Source: JALOLG01 sp963776935 (lineage in GTDB: Bacteria > Actinomycetota > Acidimicrobiia > Acidimicrobiales > Ilumatobacteraceae). From it: 64,000 nt of DNA. A program made the position numbers and the translations under genes. Position 1 is the stretch's first letter. Every line of letters begins with the position of its first letter. This document shows positions 25,523-33,984 of this stretch, piece by piece. The stretch lies in the NCBI GenBank assembly GCA_963776935.1, contig CAVZOP010000014.1:62001-126000 (forward strand), in the 5' to 3' direction. A model generated the notes under the pieces. It was given only the letters and a program-made list of their open reading frames with translations. It was not told the DNA's origin and did no database searches.

Positions 25523-26301
25523 TTCGTGCCTCCTGCTGCTTCGCCGGACTGCTGGCGACTCGCCAACCAGGTCTCGAACTCCGGCCGTCGCTGATCCGAC
25601 AGCGGAAAGGCTCCGATCGTGCTGTCGCCTTCGGCGACGACCTCGAACGCCCATTCCTCCTCGAGCTCCTGCTGGTACGCGTCCGCGGCGACCTCCTCGA
25701 CGAGGGCCGCCGGGATCACGACCGCGCCCTCTTCGTCGCCGACGATGACGTCGCCGGGCATCACCGTGACGCCCGCACACGCGATCGGGATCTGGTGGTC
25801 GAGCGGGATGTGGAGTCGCGACAACGTCGCCGCATGTGACGACCCGTGGTAGACGGGGATGTCGAGCCGGCGGATCGCAGGGGTGTCGCGCAGTGCACCG
25901 TCGGTGATCACGCCGGCGGCGCCGAGCTTCACGGCTCGCATCGCGAAGATGTCGCCGATCGTGCCGGCGTCGGGCTCGCCACGCGCTTCGATCACGAGCA
26001 CCTCGTCGGGCTGCAGGCTCTCGATCGCGCGACGTTGTGCGTTCTGGCCGGCAAGGAGCGTCGACCGGAGGTCCTCGCGCATCGGTACGTAGCGAAGCGT
26101 GTGGGCCAGGCCGACCATGCGCTGACCCTCCTTGATGGGGCGCAGCCCGCTCAAGAACGTCGATCGGATGCCGCGCTGCTGAAGCTGCCCGGTGAGTGTC
26201 GCCGTCGACACCGCGTTGAGCTTGGCCTTGAGTTCCCTGCTGAGATTGATCGGGGAGTGTGTGATCGGATCGGATGCTGGCACGGCGACATCATCGCTCA
26301 C
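25519..26301 (-). CDS. RraA/HMG-aldolase-like family protein
   Basis: About 260 residues. Core motifs are GTIGDIFAMRAVKLGAAGVI, then TDGALRDTPAIRRLDIPVYH, which contain the G-D and R-D pairs that bind metal and pyruvate enolate in 4-hydroxy-4-methyl-2-oxoglutarate aldolases. Later come VTVMPGDVIVGDEEGAVVIP. It may cleave a hydroxy-oxo acid or decarboxylate oxaloacetate, the usual roles outside RNase E control. The GTG at 26301 is one of two in-frame GTG choices (the other at 26283). Divergent from the CoxL-like gene. Confidence 0.85.
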   Translation of the reverse strand: MSDDVAVPASDPITHSPINLSRELKAKLNAVSTATLTGQLQQRGIRSTFLSGLRPIKEGQRMVGLAHTLRYVPMREDLRSTLLAGQNAQRRAIESLQPDEVLVIEARGEPDAGTIGDIFAMRAVKLGAAGVITDGALRDTPAIRRLDIPVYHGSSHAATLSRLHIPLDHQIPIACAGVTVMPGDVIVGDEEGAVVIPAALVEEVAADAYQQELEEEWAFEVVAEGDSTIGAFPLSDQRRPEFETWLASRQQSGEAAGGTK

Positions 26302-26324
26302 ACGCTGGCCGTGAGCGCGACCGA

Positions 26325-26343
26325 CGTTCCACGATCGGGAACG
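26325..26343. promoter_or_regulatory. Inverted repeat in the RraA/CoxL divergent promoter region
   Basis: CGTTCC (26325-26330) and GGAACG (26338-26343) are separated by 7 bases. The position, 24 bases from the RraA start and about 95 from the CoxL start, suits an operator serving both genes. No cognate regulator is adjacent. Confidence 0.35.
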
Positions 26344-26436
26344 ACGGCACCAACCAGGGGTGTCCTCGTCACCTAACGTTCGGACCCGAAGCCGCGAGCC
26401 CGCAGGCGGTGATGGCCCACAGGAGGTAGTGGAAGG

Positions 26437-28692
26437 ATGGGCAGCATTCTGGGCAACCGGGTCCTGCGAGTCGAGGACCCGCGCATGCTCACCGTCGGTG
26501 GCACGTACGTCGAGGACGTTCAGCTCGCTGACGCGCTCTTCCTCACCTATGTCAGGTCGCCCGTGGCGCACGCCGTGATCGGGACCATCGAGTTCGCCGA
26601 CGCGCTCGCGCTCCCCGGTGTCGTCGCGGTCTTCACCGGTGCCGACGTCGCCGCCGGCATCGGCCGCGCCGACCACGTCAACCCGCTGTTCCACGATGCG
26701 ATGCGGCGGCCGTTCGTGGCCTCCGAGCGCGTGCATTACGTCGGTCAGCCGGTGGTCGCGATCGTGGCGGAGACCCGCGCCATCGGGATGGATGCGATCG
26801 ACCTCGTGTACATCGACTACGACCTCTTGCCCGTGATCGTCGACCCCGAGGAGTCGCGGCGCGACGACGTGCTGCTCCATCCGGGAGCCGGCACGAACGT
26901 CGTCCACCGGGCCTCGACCCCGCCCGCCGACTTCACCGACTGCGAGGTGATCGTCGAGGCCCGGATCGTCAACCAGCGGCTCACGGCGGCGCCCATCGAG
27001 CCCCGGTCCGGCGCCGCCTACTGGACCGACGACGGCCGCCTCGTGCACTACGCCGCCTGCCAGGGCCCGCACCTGACGCGCGACTCGCTCGCTGCCGCCT
27101 ACGGCCTGGAGAAATCGCACGTGCGCGTCATCACGCCCGACGTCGGCGGTGGCTTCGGCGCCAAGTCGCGGACCTATCCCGAGGAGTTGGCGCTCGGGTT
27201 CTACGCCCGCTCGGTCGGTCGTCCCGTGCGCTGGACCGAGACCCGGTCCGAGAACATGATGGCGATGCCGCACGGCCGCAGTCAGGTGCAGCACGCCCGC
27301 ATGGGCGGCACCCGCGACGGTCTCGTGACCGCCTACCAGCTCGACGTCGTGCAGGACGCCGGCGCGTTCCCGTTGACCGGAGCGATCCTGCACACGATGA
27401 CGATGCGGATGGCGACCGGCTGTTACCACATCCCCAACGTCGGGTTCACGGGCGAGTCCGTCGTCACCAACACATCGTCGATCACCGCCTACCGCGGCGC
27501 CGGACGACCGGAGGCGGCGGTTGCGATCGAGCGCATGATCGACGTGTTCGCGTACGAGATCGGGATGGACCCGGCCGACGTCCGGCGCCGGAACATGGTG
27601 CCCAAGTTCCTCGAGCCGTACACGACCGGCATCGGCACCGCGTACGACGTCGGCGACTACCCGGAGGCGCTCGAACGGGTCCTCGTCGCGGCCGGCTACG
27701 ACGACCTGCGCGCCGAGCAGTCGCGTCGTCGCGCCGCCGGCGAGCGGGTCGAGCTGGGCATCGGGATCTCGGTCTACGTCGAAGTCACCGCCGGCGGGCC
27801 GCAGACCGAGTTCGGCGCGGTCGAAGTCGGCGACGACGGTCACCTCACGGTGCGTTCGGGATCCACACCATTCGGCCAGGGTCACGAGACGACGTGGGCG
27901 ATGATCGTCGCCGATCGCACGGGCGTGCCCATCGAACACATCACGGTCCTCCACGGCGACACCGACGAGGTGCGCTCGGGTGGTCTCACCGTGGGCTCGC
28001 GCTCGGTGCAGATGGGTGGCTCGGCGATCGCCATCGCAACCGACGAGCTGGTCGAGCAGGCGCGCAAGCGAGCTGCCGGTCTGCTCGAGGCCGCCGTCGA
28101 CGACATCGTGCTCGACGTCGCGTCGGGTCGATTCCACGTTGTGGGCACACCGGCTCGCGACATCGGCTGGGCCGACCTCGCGGCTGCCGAGGCCGACCCG
28201 CTGGCGGCTACCACCGACTTCGCCGCCAACGGCGGCACGTTCCCCTTCGGCGCCCACATCGCCGTCGTCGAGGTCGACACGGAGACCGGCGAGGTCCACT
28301 TGATCCGCCACGTCGCCGTCGACGACGCCGGCACGCTGATCAACCCGCTGCTCGCCGAGGGCCAGGTGCATGGTGGCATCGCCCAGGGCGTGGCACAGGC
28401 GTTGCTCGAGCAGATCCACTACGAGCCCGACGGGCAACCGAAGACCACCAACTTCGCCGACTACCTCATCGTGTCGGCGGCGGAGCTGCCGTCGTTCGAG
28501 GTCTCGCACATGGAGACGCCGACGTGGATGAACCCGCTCGGCGCCAAAGGCGTCGGCGAGTCCGGGACCATCGGTGCCATCCCGTCGGTGTACAACGCGG
28601 TCGTCGACGCGGTGTCGGCCCGCGGCGTGAGACATATGGAAACACCGCTCACGCCCGAGCGCATCTGGCGTGCTCTCGATGCAGCAGGATGA
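26437..28692 (+). CDS. Xanthine dehydrogenase/CO dehydrogenase-type molybdopterin-binding large subunit (form II CoxL-like)
   Basis: 751 residues, a full-length Mo subunit. It starts MGSILGNRVLRVEDPRMLTV and has the cofactor-contacting motifs GGGFGAKSRTYPEELALGF, SSITAYRGAGRPEAAVAIER and FGQGHETTWAMIVAD. The active-site loop has AYRGAGRPEA, not the AYRCSFR of true CO dehydrogenase, so it probably hydroxylates a heteroaromatic or aldehyde. The late GAKGVGESGTIGAIPSVYNA motif carries the catalytic Glu. AGGAGG lies 11 bases before the ATG. It stands alone: the small 2Fe-2S subunit is 26 kb away at the left edge and no FAD subunit is in the window. Confidence 0.92.
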   Translation: MGSILGNRVLRVEDPRMLTVGGTYVEDVQLADALFLTYVRSPVAHAVIGTIEFADALALPGVVAVFTGADVAAGIGRADHVNPLFHDAMRRPFVASERVHYVGQPVVAIVAETRAIGMDAIDLVYIDYDLLPVIVDPEESRRDDVLLHPGAGTNVVHRASTPPADFTDCEVIVEARIVNQRLTAAPIEPRSGAAYWTDDGRLVHYAACQGPHLTRDSLAAAYGLEKSHVRVITPDVGGGFGAKSRTYPEELALGFYARSVGRPVRWTETRSENMMAMPHGRSQVQHARMGGTRDGLVTAYQLDVVQDAGAFPLTGAILHTMTMRMATGCYHIPNVGFTGESVVTNTSSITAYRGAGRPEAAVAIERMIDVFAYEIGMDPADVRRRNMVPKFLEPYTTGIGTAYDVGDYPEALERVLVAAGYDDLRAEQSRRRAAGERVELGIGISVYVEVTAGGPQTEFGAVEVGDDGHLTVRSGSTPFGQGHETTWAMIVADRTGVPIEHITVLHGDTDEVRSGGLTVGSRSVQMGGSAIAIATDELVEQARKRAAGLLEAAVDDIVLDVASGRFHVVGTPARDIGWADLAAAEADPLAATTDFAANGGTFPFGAHIAVVEVDTETGEVHLIRHVAVDDAGTLINPLLAEGQVHGGIAQGVAQALLEQIHYEPDGQPKTTNFADYLIVSAAELPSFEVSHMETPTWMNPLGAKGVGESGTIGAIPSVYNAVVDAVSARGVRHMETPLTPERIWRALDAAG

Positions 28693-28755
28693 GACCAGTG
28701 CAATACGATCAACGATGTTCACGTCAGCGTTGACCGTCAGACCGGGGAGGTTCGC

Positions 28756-29328
28756 ATGAGCGGCCCACACATCAACCATCTCGTGCTCAACGTGCGCGAC
28801 ATCGAGGCGTCGCACCGCTTCTACACCGAGATGCTCGGCTTCGAGCAATGCGGCGAGTTGACCCACACGATGACGATGCGCTTCTACCGCGGCAGCGAGG
28901 ACACGCACCACGACTTCGCACTCGTGCAGGTCGAGGATCCGGCCAGCCTTCCGCCGGTGCCCGACTGGTCGATGGCGCCGCTCGACGTCGGCGTCAACCA
29001 CATCGCCATCGGCTACCCCGACCGCGAGTCGTGGCTCGCGCGGATCCGCCACCTCAAGGAGAACGGCGTCGAGTTCAAGGTCCGCGGCAATCACGGCATG
29101 ACGCACTCGGCCTACATCGCCGACCCCGACGGCTACGGCCTCGAGGTGCTCTACAACGTTCCGTCAGAGGCGTGGCAGGACGATGTCGACGCGGCGCTCA
29201 ACTACTTCGAGTACCTCCCCGTCGACGGCGACGACGTGTTCGAGGATCGCACCGACTATCAGCGCTTCGGCCCCGGGCAAGAAACGCCCGTCGGCATCCC
29301 CGACAAGCTCGTCGTGCGCATCGACTGA
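28756..29328 (+). CDS. VOC-family protein with extradiol-dioxygenase-like iron triad
   Basis: 190 residues, two glyoxalase/VOC modules. The 2-His-1-Glu triad of catechol 2,3-dioxygenases is seen as H8 in INHLVLNVRDIEASHRFY, H82 in VNHIAIGYPDRESW and E130 in DPDGYGLEVLYN. A strong ribosome site (GGGGAGG) lies 6 bases upstream of the ATG. It is 63 bases after the CoxL-like gene and probably cotranscribed: the Mo enzyme could hydroxylate a ring that this protein then opens. The C-terminal 50 residues (SEAWQDDVDAALNYFEYLPV) match fosfomycin-resistance or dioxygenase tails, so a non-cleaving role remains possible. Confidence 0.82.
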   Translation: MSGPHINHLVLNVRDIEASHRFYTEMLGFEQCGELTHTMTMRFYRGSEDTHHDFALVQVEDPASLPPVPDWSMAPLDVGVNHIAIGYPDRESWLARIRHLKENGVEFKVRGNHGMTHSAYIADPDGYGLEVLYNVPSEAWQDDVDAALNYFEYLPVDGDDVFEDRTDYQRFGPGQETPVGIPDKLVVRID

Positions 29329-29415
29329 CACTGACGCCGTCGCGGCCGTCATCGGTTCGCGTCGTCGTCGCGGTTTCTTGCCCGACGCTTCGGCCGGGCA
29401 GTTCTGCATGATCGA

Positions 29416-29451
29416 TTGACAGGTAACCATTTGGTTACTTATAGTCCAAAC
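29416..29451 (+). promoter_or_regulatory. Promoter with operator in the spacer, leaderless start
   Basis: TTGACA (29416-29421), an 18-base spacer and TATAGT (29440-29445). The GTG start of the regulator lies 7 bases after the -10, so its mRNA is probably leaderless. The spacer contains GTAACCA-TT-TGGTTAC (29423-29438), a perfect 7-base inverted repeat that would let a dimeric ArsR regulator block RNA polymerase. Confidence 0.65.
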
Positions 29452-30204
29452 GTGGACGCGGTGTTCAGGGCGCTTGCCGATCCGACTCGGCGACGCCTCC
29501 TCGACGAGCTGTTCCGGGAGGACGGGCAGACGTTGCGGGCGCTCGAAGGGCGCTTTGCGATGACGCGCATCGGTGTGATGAAGCACCTCCGACTGCTCGA
29601 GGAGGCCGGCTTGGTCGCCACCAAACGGCGCGGCCGCGAGAAGCTCCACTTCCTGAACCCAGTCCCGATCCGCCTCGTCCACGACCGGTGGGTGAGCAAG
29701 TACACCGAGCCCTGGGCCGCCGCGCTCGTCGGCCTCAAGAACAGATTGGAGAATTCCATGGAGAAGGTCTTCGAGATCTACATCCGCACCACGCCGGAGC
29801 AGCTCTGGAACACGATCACCGACCCGCAGATCAGAAGCAAGTACCACTTCGGCACCGGCATCATCTCGGACTGGACTCCTGGCTCGCGCTTCGAGATGCG
29901 CCACCCTGATGCCGACGGCGTCCTGGCCGAGGGCGTCAACCTCGAGGTCGACCCGCCGCGGCGTCTCGTGCAGTCCATGATCGCAACCTGGGGCGAGGAC
30001 GTGAAGAGTGAGGGGACCACGCGGGTCACGTGGGAGATCGAGCCGATCGGCGACTCGTGCCGGTTGACACTCACCCACGACCAACTCCGAGACGACGCCA
30101 ACGAGCAGCTCTACGGCGGCTGGCCGATGGTGCTCTCCGGTCTCAAGACGTGGCTCGAGTCGGGCCAGCTGCTCACCACGCCCGGTTCGTTGATGTACAG
30201 CTGA
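29452..30204 (+). CDS. ArsR-family winged-helix regulator fused to an SRPBCC (AHSA1/CalC-like) domain
   Basis: About 250 residues. Residues 1-100 form an ArsR winged helix (FRALADPTRRRLLDELF, then ALEGRFAMTRIGVMKHLRLL). Residues 105-250 form an SRPBCC ligand-binding barrel (VFEIYIRTTPEQLWNTITDP, later DDANEQLYGGWPMVLSGLKT). The start is placed at GTG 29452 because the promoter and operator lie immediately upstream. Probably an autorepressor whose SRPBCC pocket binds an organic ligand; the target could include the CoxL/VOC genes just upstream. Its 3' end overlaps the convergent FAD oxidoreductase gene by 94 bases. Confidence 0.87.
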   Translation: MDAVFRALADPTRRRLLDELFREDGQTLRALEGRFAMTRIGVMKHLRLLEEAGLVATKRRGREKLHFLNPVPIRLVHDRWVSKYTEPWAAALVGLKNRLENSMEKVFEIYIRTTPEQLWNTITDPQIRSKYHFGTGIISDWTPGSRFEMRHPDADGVLAEGVNLEVDPPRRLVQSMIATWGEDVKSEGTTRVTWEIEPIGDSCRLTLTHDQLRDDANEQLYGGWPMVLSGLKTWLESGQLLTTPGSLMYS

Positions 30205-31916
30205 GCGAACTCAACTGGCTGCGCCAGCGCGATGCCGAGCGCGACAACGGCGCGCCCGAGCACACCTCGGGGCTGCAGGGCCCCATCGTCGTCGACGCGC
30301 AGCGGTGGCCGGGCCGGGCGACGGAACAACCACCACCGCAGGCGGTCGAGGCGGCGGGCGTGGCGCAGGACCGCCGGCTCGGTCAACTCGAACACCGCAC
30401 AACGCGAGCTGGTCGAGCCCGTCGCGTCGAGGATCGCGTTCACGGCGCGGCGGGCCGCCTCGTTGGCTCCCTCCATCGTCGCCAGATCCGTGTTCGTGCG
30501 CACGTAGTCAGCGGCCAGCATCAGGTTCGGGATGCGCGTCGTCGCTTCCGGCCGGTCGCTCCACGACCCGGCGGTGTTGATCAGGAGCGGCTCGAGGTTG
30601 GTCGTCTCCGTCGGGTTGGGGAACTCGATCGCCGGATCGAGGAACCAGGTGAGGACCCGCGACTCGTCGAGGAGCGGTTGCGGACCGTCATTGAGGTGGT
30701 CGGCGAGCTGGCCCCAGACCTCGGCGCGGATCTCGTCGCGGCTGCAGCGCGACGCCACCTTGCCCGTGCGCCGTCCAGGGGTCTCCCAGTCGGACACGTC
30801 GACGGACAGGATCCCGCGCACGTTCCCGTCGCCGTAGCGCCCGATGTCGACGTCGCGCCAGAACTGGGCCTGCGAGATCGACGTCAACGCCCACTCGGAG
30901 TCGATGTAGATCGTGTGCCCGTGGACCAACGGGACGTCCTTGTCGAGGTAGAACAGCACGCCGTTCATCCATCGCGTGACGAGCCGGTCGAGGGCCGCCA
31001 GCCGCGGTTCCAGCCGGCGCAGCGGCGGACCGGCGAGCGTCCGCATGATCTCGACCGGTAGCGCGGCGACGTAGTAGTCGGCGGTCACCGTGCCGGCGGG
31101 TGTCGTGACGCCGGCGACACGATCGCCCTCGAGGACGAGGCCCTGCACGGGGCAGTCGAGGCGCAGGTCGACGCCGAGGGCGCGGAGGTGGGTGACCCAC
31201 GGGTCGATCCACGCCTCGTTGGTGGGCCCGTCGAGCACGCGATCGGCACGCCCGCCGGCGCGGGTGATGTCGAACAGCAGCTGGGCGAGGATCAGTCCAC
31301 CCGTGCGGGCGCTGATCTCCCTCGCCCGGGCCGCCACCAACGTGCGGGTGAGCCCGTCGGCGAGGAACTTCTGGAACGCCACCGACCGGTGTTCGGCGCC
31401 GACGAAATCCCACCAACTCTGCTGCTCCCACTGCTCGAAGCGCCGCTCGTCGCAGCTCGTCAGCAGCGTCAGCAGTCGCTCCATGAGCAATGCCTGCTCG
31501 CCGGCGGGGATCCCGAGCGCCGTCGTCCACTCGATCAGGAACCGGCTGATCACCCCGAGGTCGTCGAGCGACGCCGGGAGATGGGCGGTGCTGACCATCT
31601 CGTGACGGCCGCCGGCCCTGGCGATCATCACCCTGGTCGCCGCCGTCAACCGGTCGAGCACGGTGCCACCGGCGGTCGGGATCCGCTTCATCGTGTCGGG
31701 CACGTGGCGATAGAAGCCCGGGAAGAACCGAAATCCGTGCTCGGCCGGCAGGTCGGCGCGCCCGTCCACCCCTGAGCCGGGCACCGGCAGGCTGCGTGCC
31801 TTGCCACCGGGGATCGACCGGCTCTCGAGCACCACCACGTCGAACCCGCGCTCTGCCAGCTCGTGAGCGGCGGTGAGCCCAGCGACGCCGCCGCCGAGCA
31901 CGGCGACCTTGACCAC
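30111..31916 (-). CDS. FAD-dependent oxidoreductase of the phytoene desaturase/hydroxysqualene dehydroxylase type
   Basis: 601 residues. The N-terminal FAD fold is clear: VAVLGGGVAGLTAAHELAER with the acidic ribose contact in VVVLES. The C-terminal FAD motif is NLMLAADYVRTNTDLATMEG. Members oxidise carotenoids, squalene derivatives or amines. The C-terminal 90 residues (WWLFRRPARPPLRVDDDGAL onward) are atypical and lie in the region overlapping the ArsR-SRPBCC gene, so the true stop may be shared DNA with two functions. An iron-box-like site lies upstream. Substrate not identifiable. Confidence 0.85.
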   Translation of the reverse strand: MVKVAVLGGGVAGLTAAHELAERGFDVVVLESRSIPGGKARSLPVPGSGVDGRADLPAEHGFRFFPGFYRHVPDTMKRIPTAGGTVLDRLTAATRVMIARAGGRHEMVSTAHLPASLDDLGVISRFLIEWTTALGIPAGEQALLMERLLTLLTSCDERRFEQWEQQSWWDFVGAEHRSVAFQKFLADGLTRTLVAARAREISARTGGLILAQLLFDITRAGGRADRVLDGPTNEAWIDPWVTHLRALGVDLRLDCPVQGLVLEGDRVAGVTTPAGTVTADYYVAALPVEIMRTLAGPPLRRLEPRLAALDRLVTRWMNGVLFYLDKDVPLVHGHTIYIDSEWALTSISQAQFWRDVDIGRYGDGNVRGILSVDVSDWETPGRRTGKVASRCSRDEIRAEVWGQLADHLNDGPQPLLDESRVLTWFLDPAIEFPNPTETTNLEPLLINTAGSWSDRPEATTRIPNLMLAADYVRTNTDLATMEGANEAARRAVNAILDATGSTSSRCAVFELTEPAVLRHARRLDRLRWWLFRRPARPPLRVDDDGALQPRGVLGRAVVALGIALAQPVEFAQLYINEPGVVSSWPDSSHVLRPESTIGQPP

Positions 31917-31971
31917 GGGCGGAAGCTACTCCGCCGCCAACAGCCTCGTGATTCGTATCCCCTACTAGCTG

Positions 31972-31988
31972 TTATAAGGTTAACCTAA
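31972..31988 (-). promoter_or_regulatory. AT-rich site resembling a DtxR/IdeR half-box, upstream of the FAD oxidoreductase
   Basis: Read on the minus strand: TTAGGTTAACCTTATAA (31988-31972), beginning with the exact TTAGGTTA left half of the IdeR box and containing the 10-base palindrome AGGTTAACCT (31977-31986). It is about 55-72 bases upstream of the ATG at 31916, where promoter control would act. The right half departs from the consensus, so iron control is only suggested. Confidence 0.4.
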
Positions 31989-32031
31989 GCAGCAGGTCGC
32001 ACGGTCATCGACGCCGCCTGAAGGCGGCGGG

Positions 32032-33255
32032 TCAGCCGCCGAGAACTCGACGGACGAGGTGCCACAGGAGGATCGCGGTGGGGATCGCGAACCACAGGAT
32101 CGGCTCCACTCGATCGTACGGCTCGGTCAGTAGCCGGACATGGGTGAAGTCGTTGCTCACCACCGCCGGATAGCGGCGCCCGTCCTCGTACTCCTCGGGG
32201 AAGTCGACGGGCGCCATCATGCTGCGGGTCGCGTCGGGATCGCCGGCGACGGCGACATCGACGGCGACCGTGAAGTCGGTGTCGTCCCGGTCCGCGATCG
32301 TTGCCACGGCCGGCAGACCGGTGGCAACCCACCGGTCGGTGGCACGCTCGTGGGCGGTCGTGACGACCGCGACCACGAGCGTGACGGCGATCCCGGCGGC
32401 GGCCGCGGCGGCAAACCACCGGAGAGCGTGGAACACGTGGCGTCGACCGGCCCGGCCGATCGGGGTCGGTGCGCCCCAGGCGGGCGATGAAGGGGCGGTC
32501 GGCGGAGCGAACGGCGGCGGCCGAGACGCCGTCGACGCCAGGCGATGCTGCCCCTCGGAGACCAGCGCACGACCTCTCGGCCAGAGCACCACGTCGTCGC
32601 GCCGCACGAGCACGCGGCCGCCGGGACGCGGGAACCCCTTGACCTCGACTTCGTCGCAACCGCGCCCGCTGCTGTGGGCCGAGATGTCGGCCAGCCGGAC
32701 CGTGCACACCGAGCTGTCGCCGACCTCGGAGTCCAATGGGTACAGCGACAGGCGGGGCACGACCGACCACCTCCCACGATGGATCACGGCGAGCATGCGG
32801 AACGCGGTCGACTCCGCGGTCGCCAGGCGCCTGGTCTGGCGCGCCGTCCACTGCGACGCGGCGACGGTCACCGCAGCTCCCACCACCGCCAGCGCGATGA
32901 CGACGACCAGCAGGTCCGGTTGTGGTCGAGCCGAACTCAGCAGAACGCGGTAAGGATCATCGCGTTCGTACACCACGTCCACCCGGTCGCCGACCTCGAG
33001 CGCCTCGTCGCGGAAGGTCGCGGTCACCGGTCCGACGATCTCGTGGTCGTACTCGACGTGCACCTCGTCATCGTCGACCGTCACCACCGTTGCCGAAGCG
33101 CGCGGCCCGTCGCGCAGCAGCTCGACCGTTTCCGTCCGGTCCGCGCGCTGCACCACGATCACGACGATCGTCACCGCGAGCAGCCACGGGGCGACCCCGA
33201 TGAGCCACCGGATGAACGTGCTACCTGGTGACGCCCAACTGCGTGCCAGGTTCAC
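32032..33255 (-). CDS. Membrane protein with DUF3592-like extracytoplasmic domain
   Basis: About 407 residues with 3-4 membrane helices: one near the start (WLLAVTIVVIVVQ), one at about 120 (LLVVVIALAVVGAAVTVAA), one at about 290 (AAAAAGIAVTLVVAVVT) and one at the C-terminus (ILWFAIPTAILLWHLVRRV). Between helices lie beta-rich DUF3592-like segments (GPRASATVVTVDDDEVHVEY). No function is known for this group. The GTG at 33255 is chosen because it overlaps the previous stop as GTGA. Confidence 0.7.
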   Translation of the reverse strand: MNLARSWASPGSTFIRWLIGVAPWLLAVTIVVIVVQRADRTETVELLRDGPRASATVVTVDDDEVHVEYDHEIVGPVTATFRDEALEVGDRVDVVYERDDPYRVLLSSARPQPDLLVVVIALAVVGAAVTVAASQWTARQTRRLATAESTAFRMLAVIHRGRWSVVPRLSLYPLDSEVGDSSVCTVRLADISAHSSGRGCDEVEVKGFPRPGGRVLVRRDDVVLWPRGRALVSEGQHRLASTASRPPPFAPPTAPSSPAWGAPTPIGRAGRRHVFHALRWFAAAAAAGIAVTLVVAVVTTAHERATDRWVATGLPAVATIADRDDTDFTVAVDVAVAGDPDATRSMMAPVDFPEEYEDGRRYPAVVSNDFTHVRLLTEPYDRVEPILWFAIPTAILLWHLVRRVLGG

Positions 33256-33845
33256 CCGCGAGGACGAGCGCGGCGTCGATCCGGTGCCGGTGCGAACGCG
33301 CCGTCGACTCCTACCGACATCCGATCGCGCTCCGCCGGTGCCGGCGCGGGGGTACGTTCCCCGGCCGCCGCCACATCGACCGCGGAGGGCTCGATCGGAT
33401 CGACGCGCAACTCCGCCGACGCCCGGCGGAACCACAGCGCCAACCGGAGCTGCGGGACCGATGCCACGAGAACCGCCACCGACACGACCGCGAACGCGAT
33501 CGAGATGAGCGCACCCCGCGTCGGGCTGTGCACGGCATCGATGAACCCGACGGCGATGCCGAGCAGCGCACTCGCCAGGGCGGCGAGCGGCGCCCAGAAA
33601 CGTTGGCCGGCAAGGCCGAAGATCGAGCACACGGCGCTCACCGAGGCGACCACGCCGAACGTCTGCACCCACATCCGGTGCTCCGGGCACAGCGTGTCGG
33701 TGGCGAGCATGCCGATCCACACGCCGGCCATCGACAAGGCGATCGCCCCGAAGAACCACCTGTTCACGCCCGCTGGCGGTGGGGTGACCCCGTCCCGACG
33801 AGTCCACGCGAGCGTTTCACTTCTGCGCCACTCCGGCGTGGTCAT
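33252..33845 (-). CDS. Hypothetical membrane protein, four helices
   Basis: 197 residues. The first about 35 are polar (MTTPEWRRSETLAWTRRDGV), followed by four hydrophobic segments (for example WFFGAIALSMAGVWIGMLA and APLAALASALLGIAVGFI) and a proline/alanine-rich cytoplasmic tail ending in arginines. GAGG lies 5 bases before the ATG. Overlaps the next gene by GTGA, so the two probably form one unit. Not recognised beyond a general membrane protein. Confidence 0.65.
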   Translation of the reverse strand: MTTPEWRRSETLAWTRRDGVTPPPAGVNRWFFGAIALSMAGVWIGMLATDTLCPEHRMWVQTFGVVASVSAVCSIFGLAGQRFWAPLAALASALLGIAVGFIDAVHSPTRGALISIAFAVVSVAVLVASVPQLRLALWFRRASAELRVDPIEPSAVDVAAAGERTPAPAPAERDRMSVGVDGAFAPAPDRRRARPRG

Positions 33846-33984
33846 CGTGCCTCCTCGGGCGACATACCCATGAGAACAGGTCACACCCATTCTGCCACGC
33901 ATCGTCCGCTTCCTCGATCGGGCGCCCACGAATTCGTCGAGCCAACGGCGCCAGCCGCTTCGCCGTCGGCATCAAGCGCGTTAC

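Noticed and set aside
26437..28692. True CO dehydrogenase
   Set aside because: The active-site loop reads AYRGAGRPEA, not the AYRCSFR of form I enzymes that carry the copper-binding Cys.
29416..29451. A TTG start for the ArsR-SRPBCC gene at 29416
   Set aside because: This TTG is part of the -35 box of a strong promoter whose -10 and operator lie further downstream; the coding start must be at or after GTG 29452.
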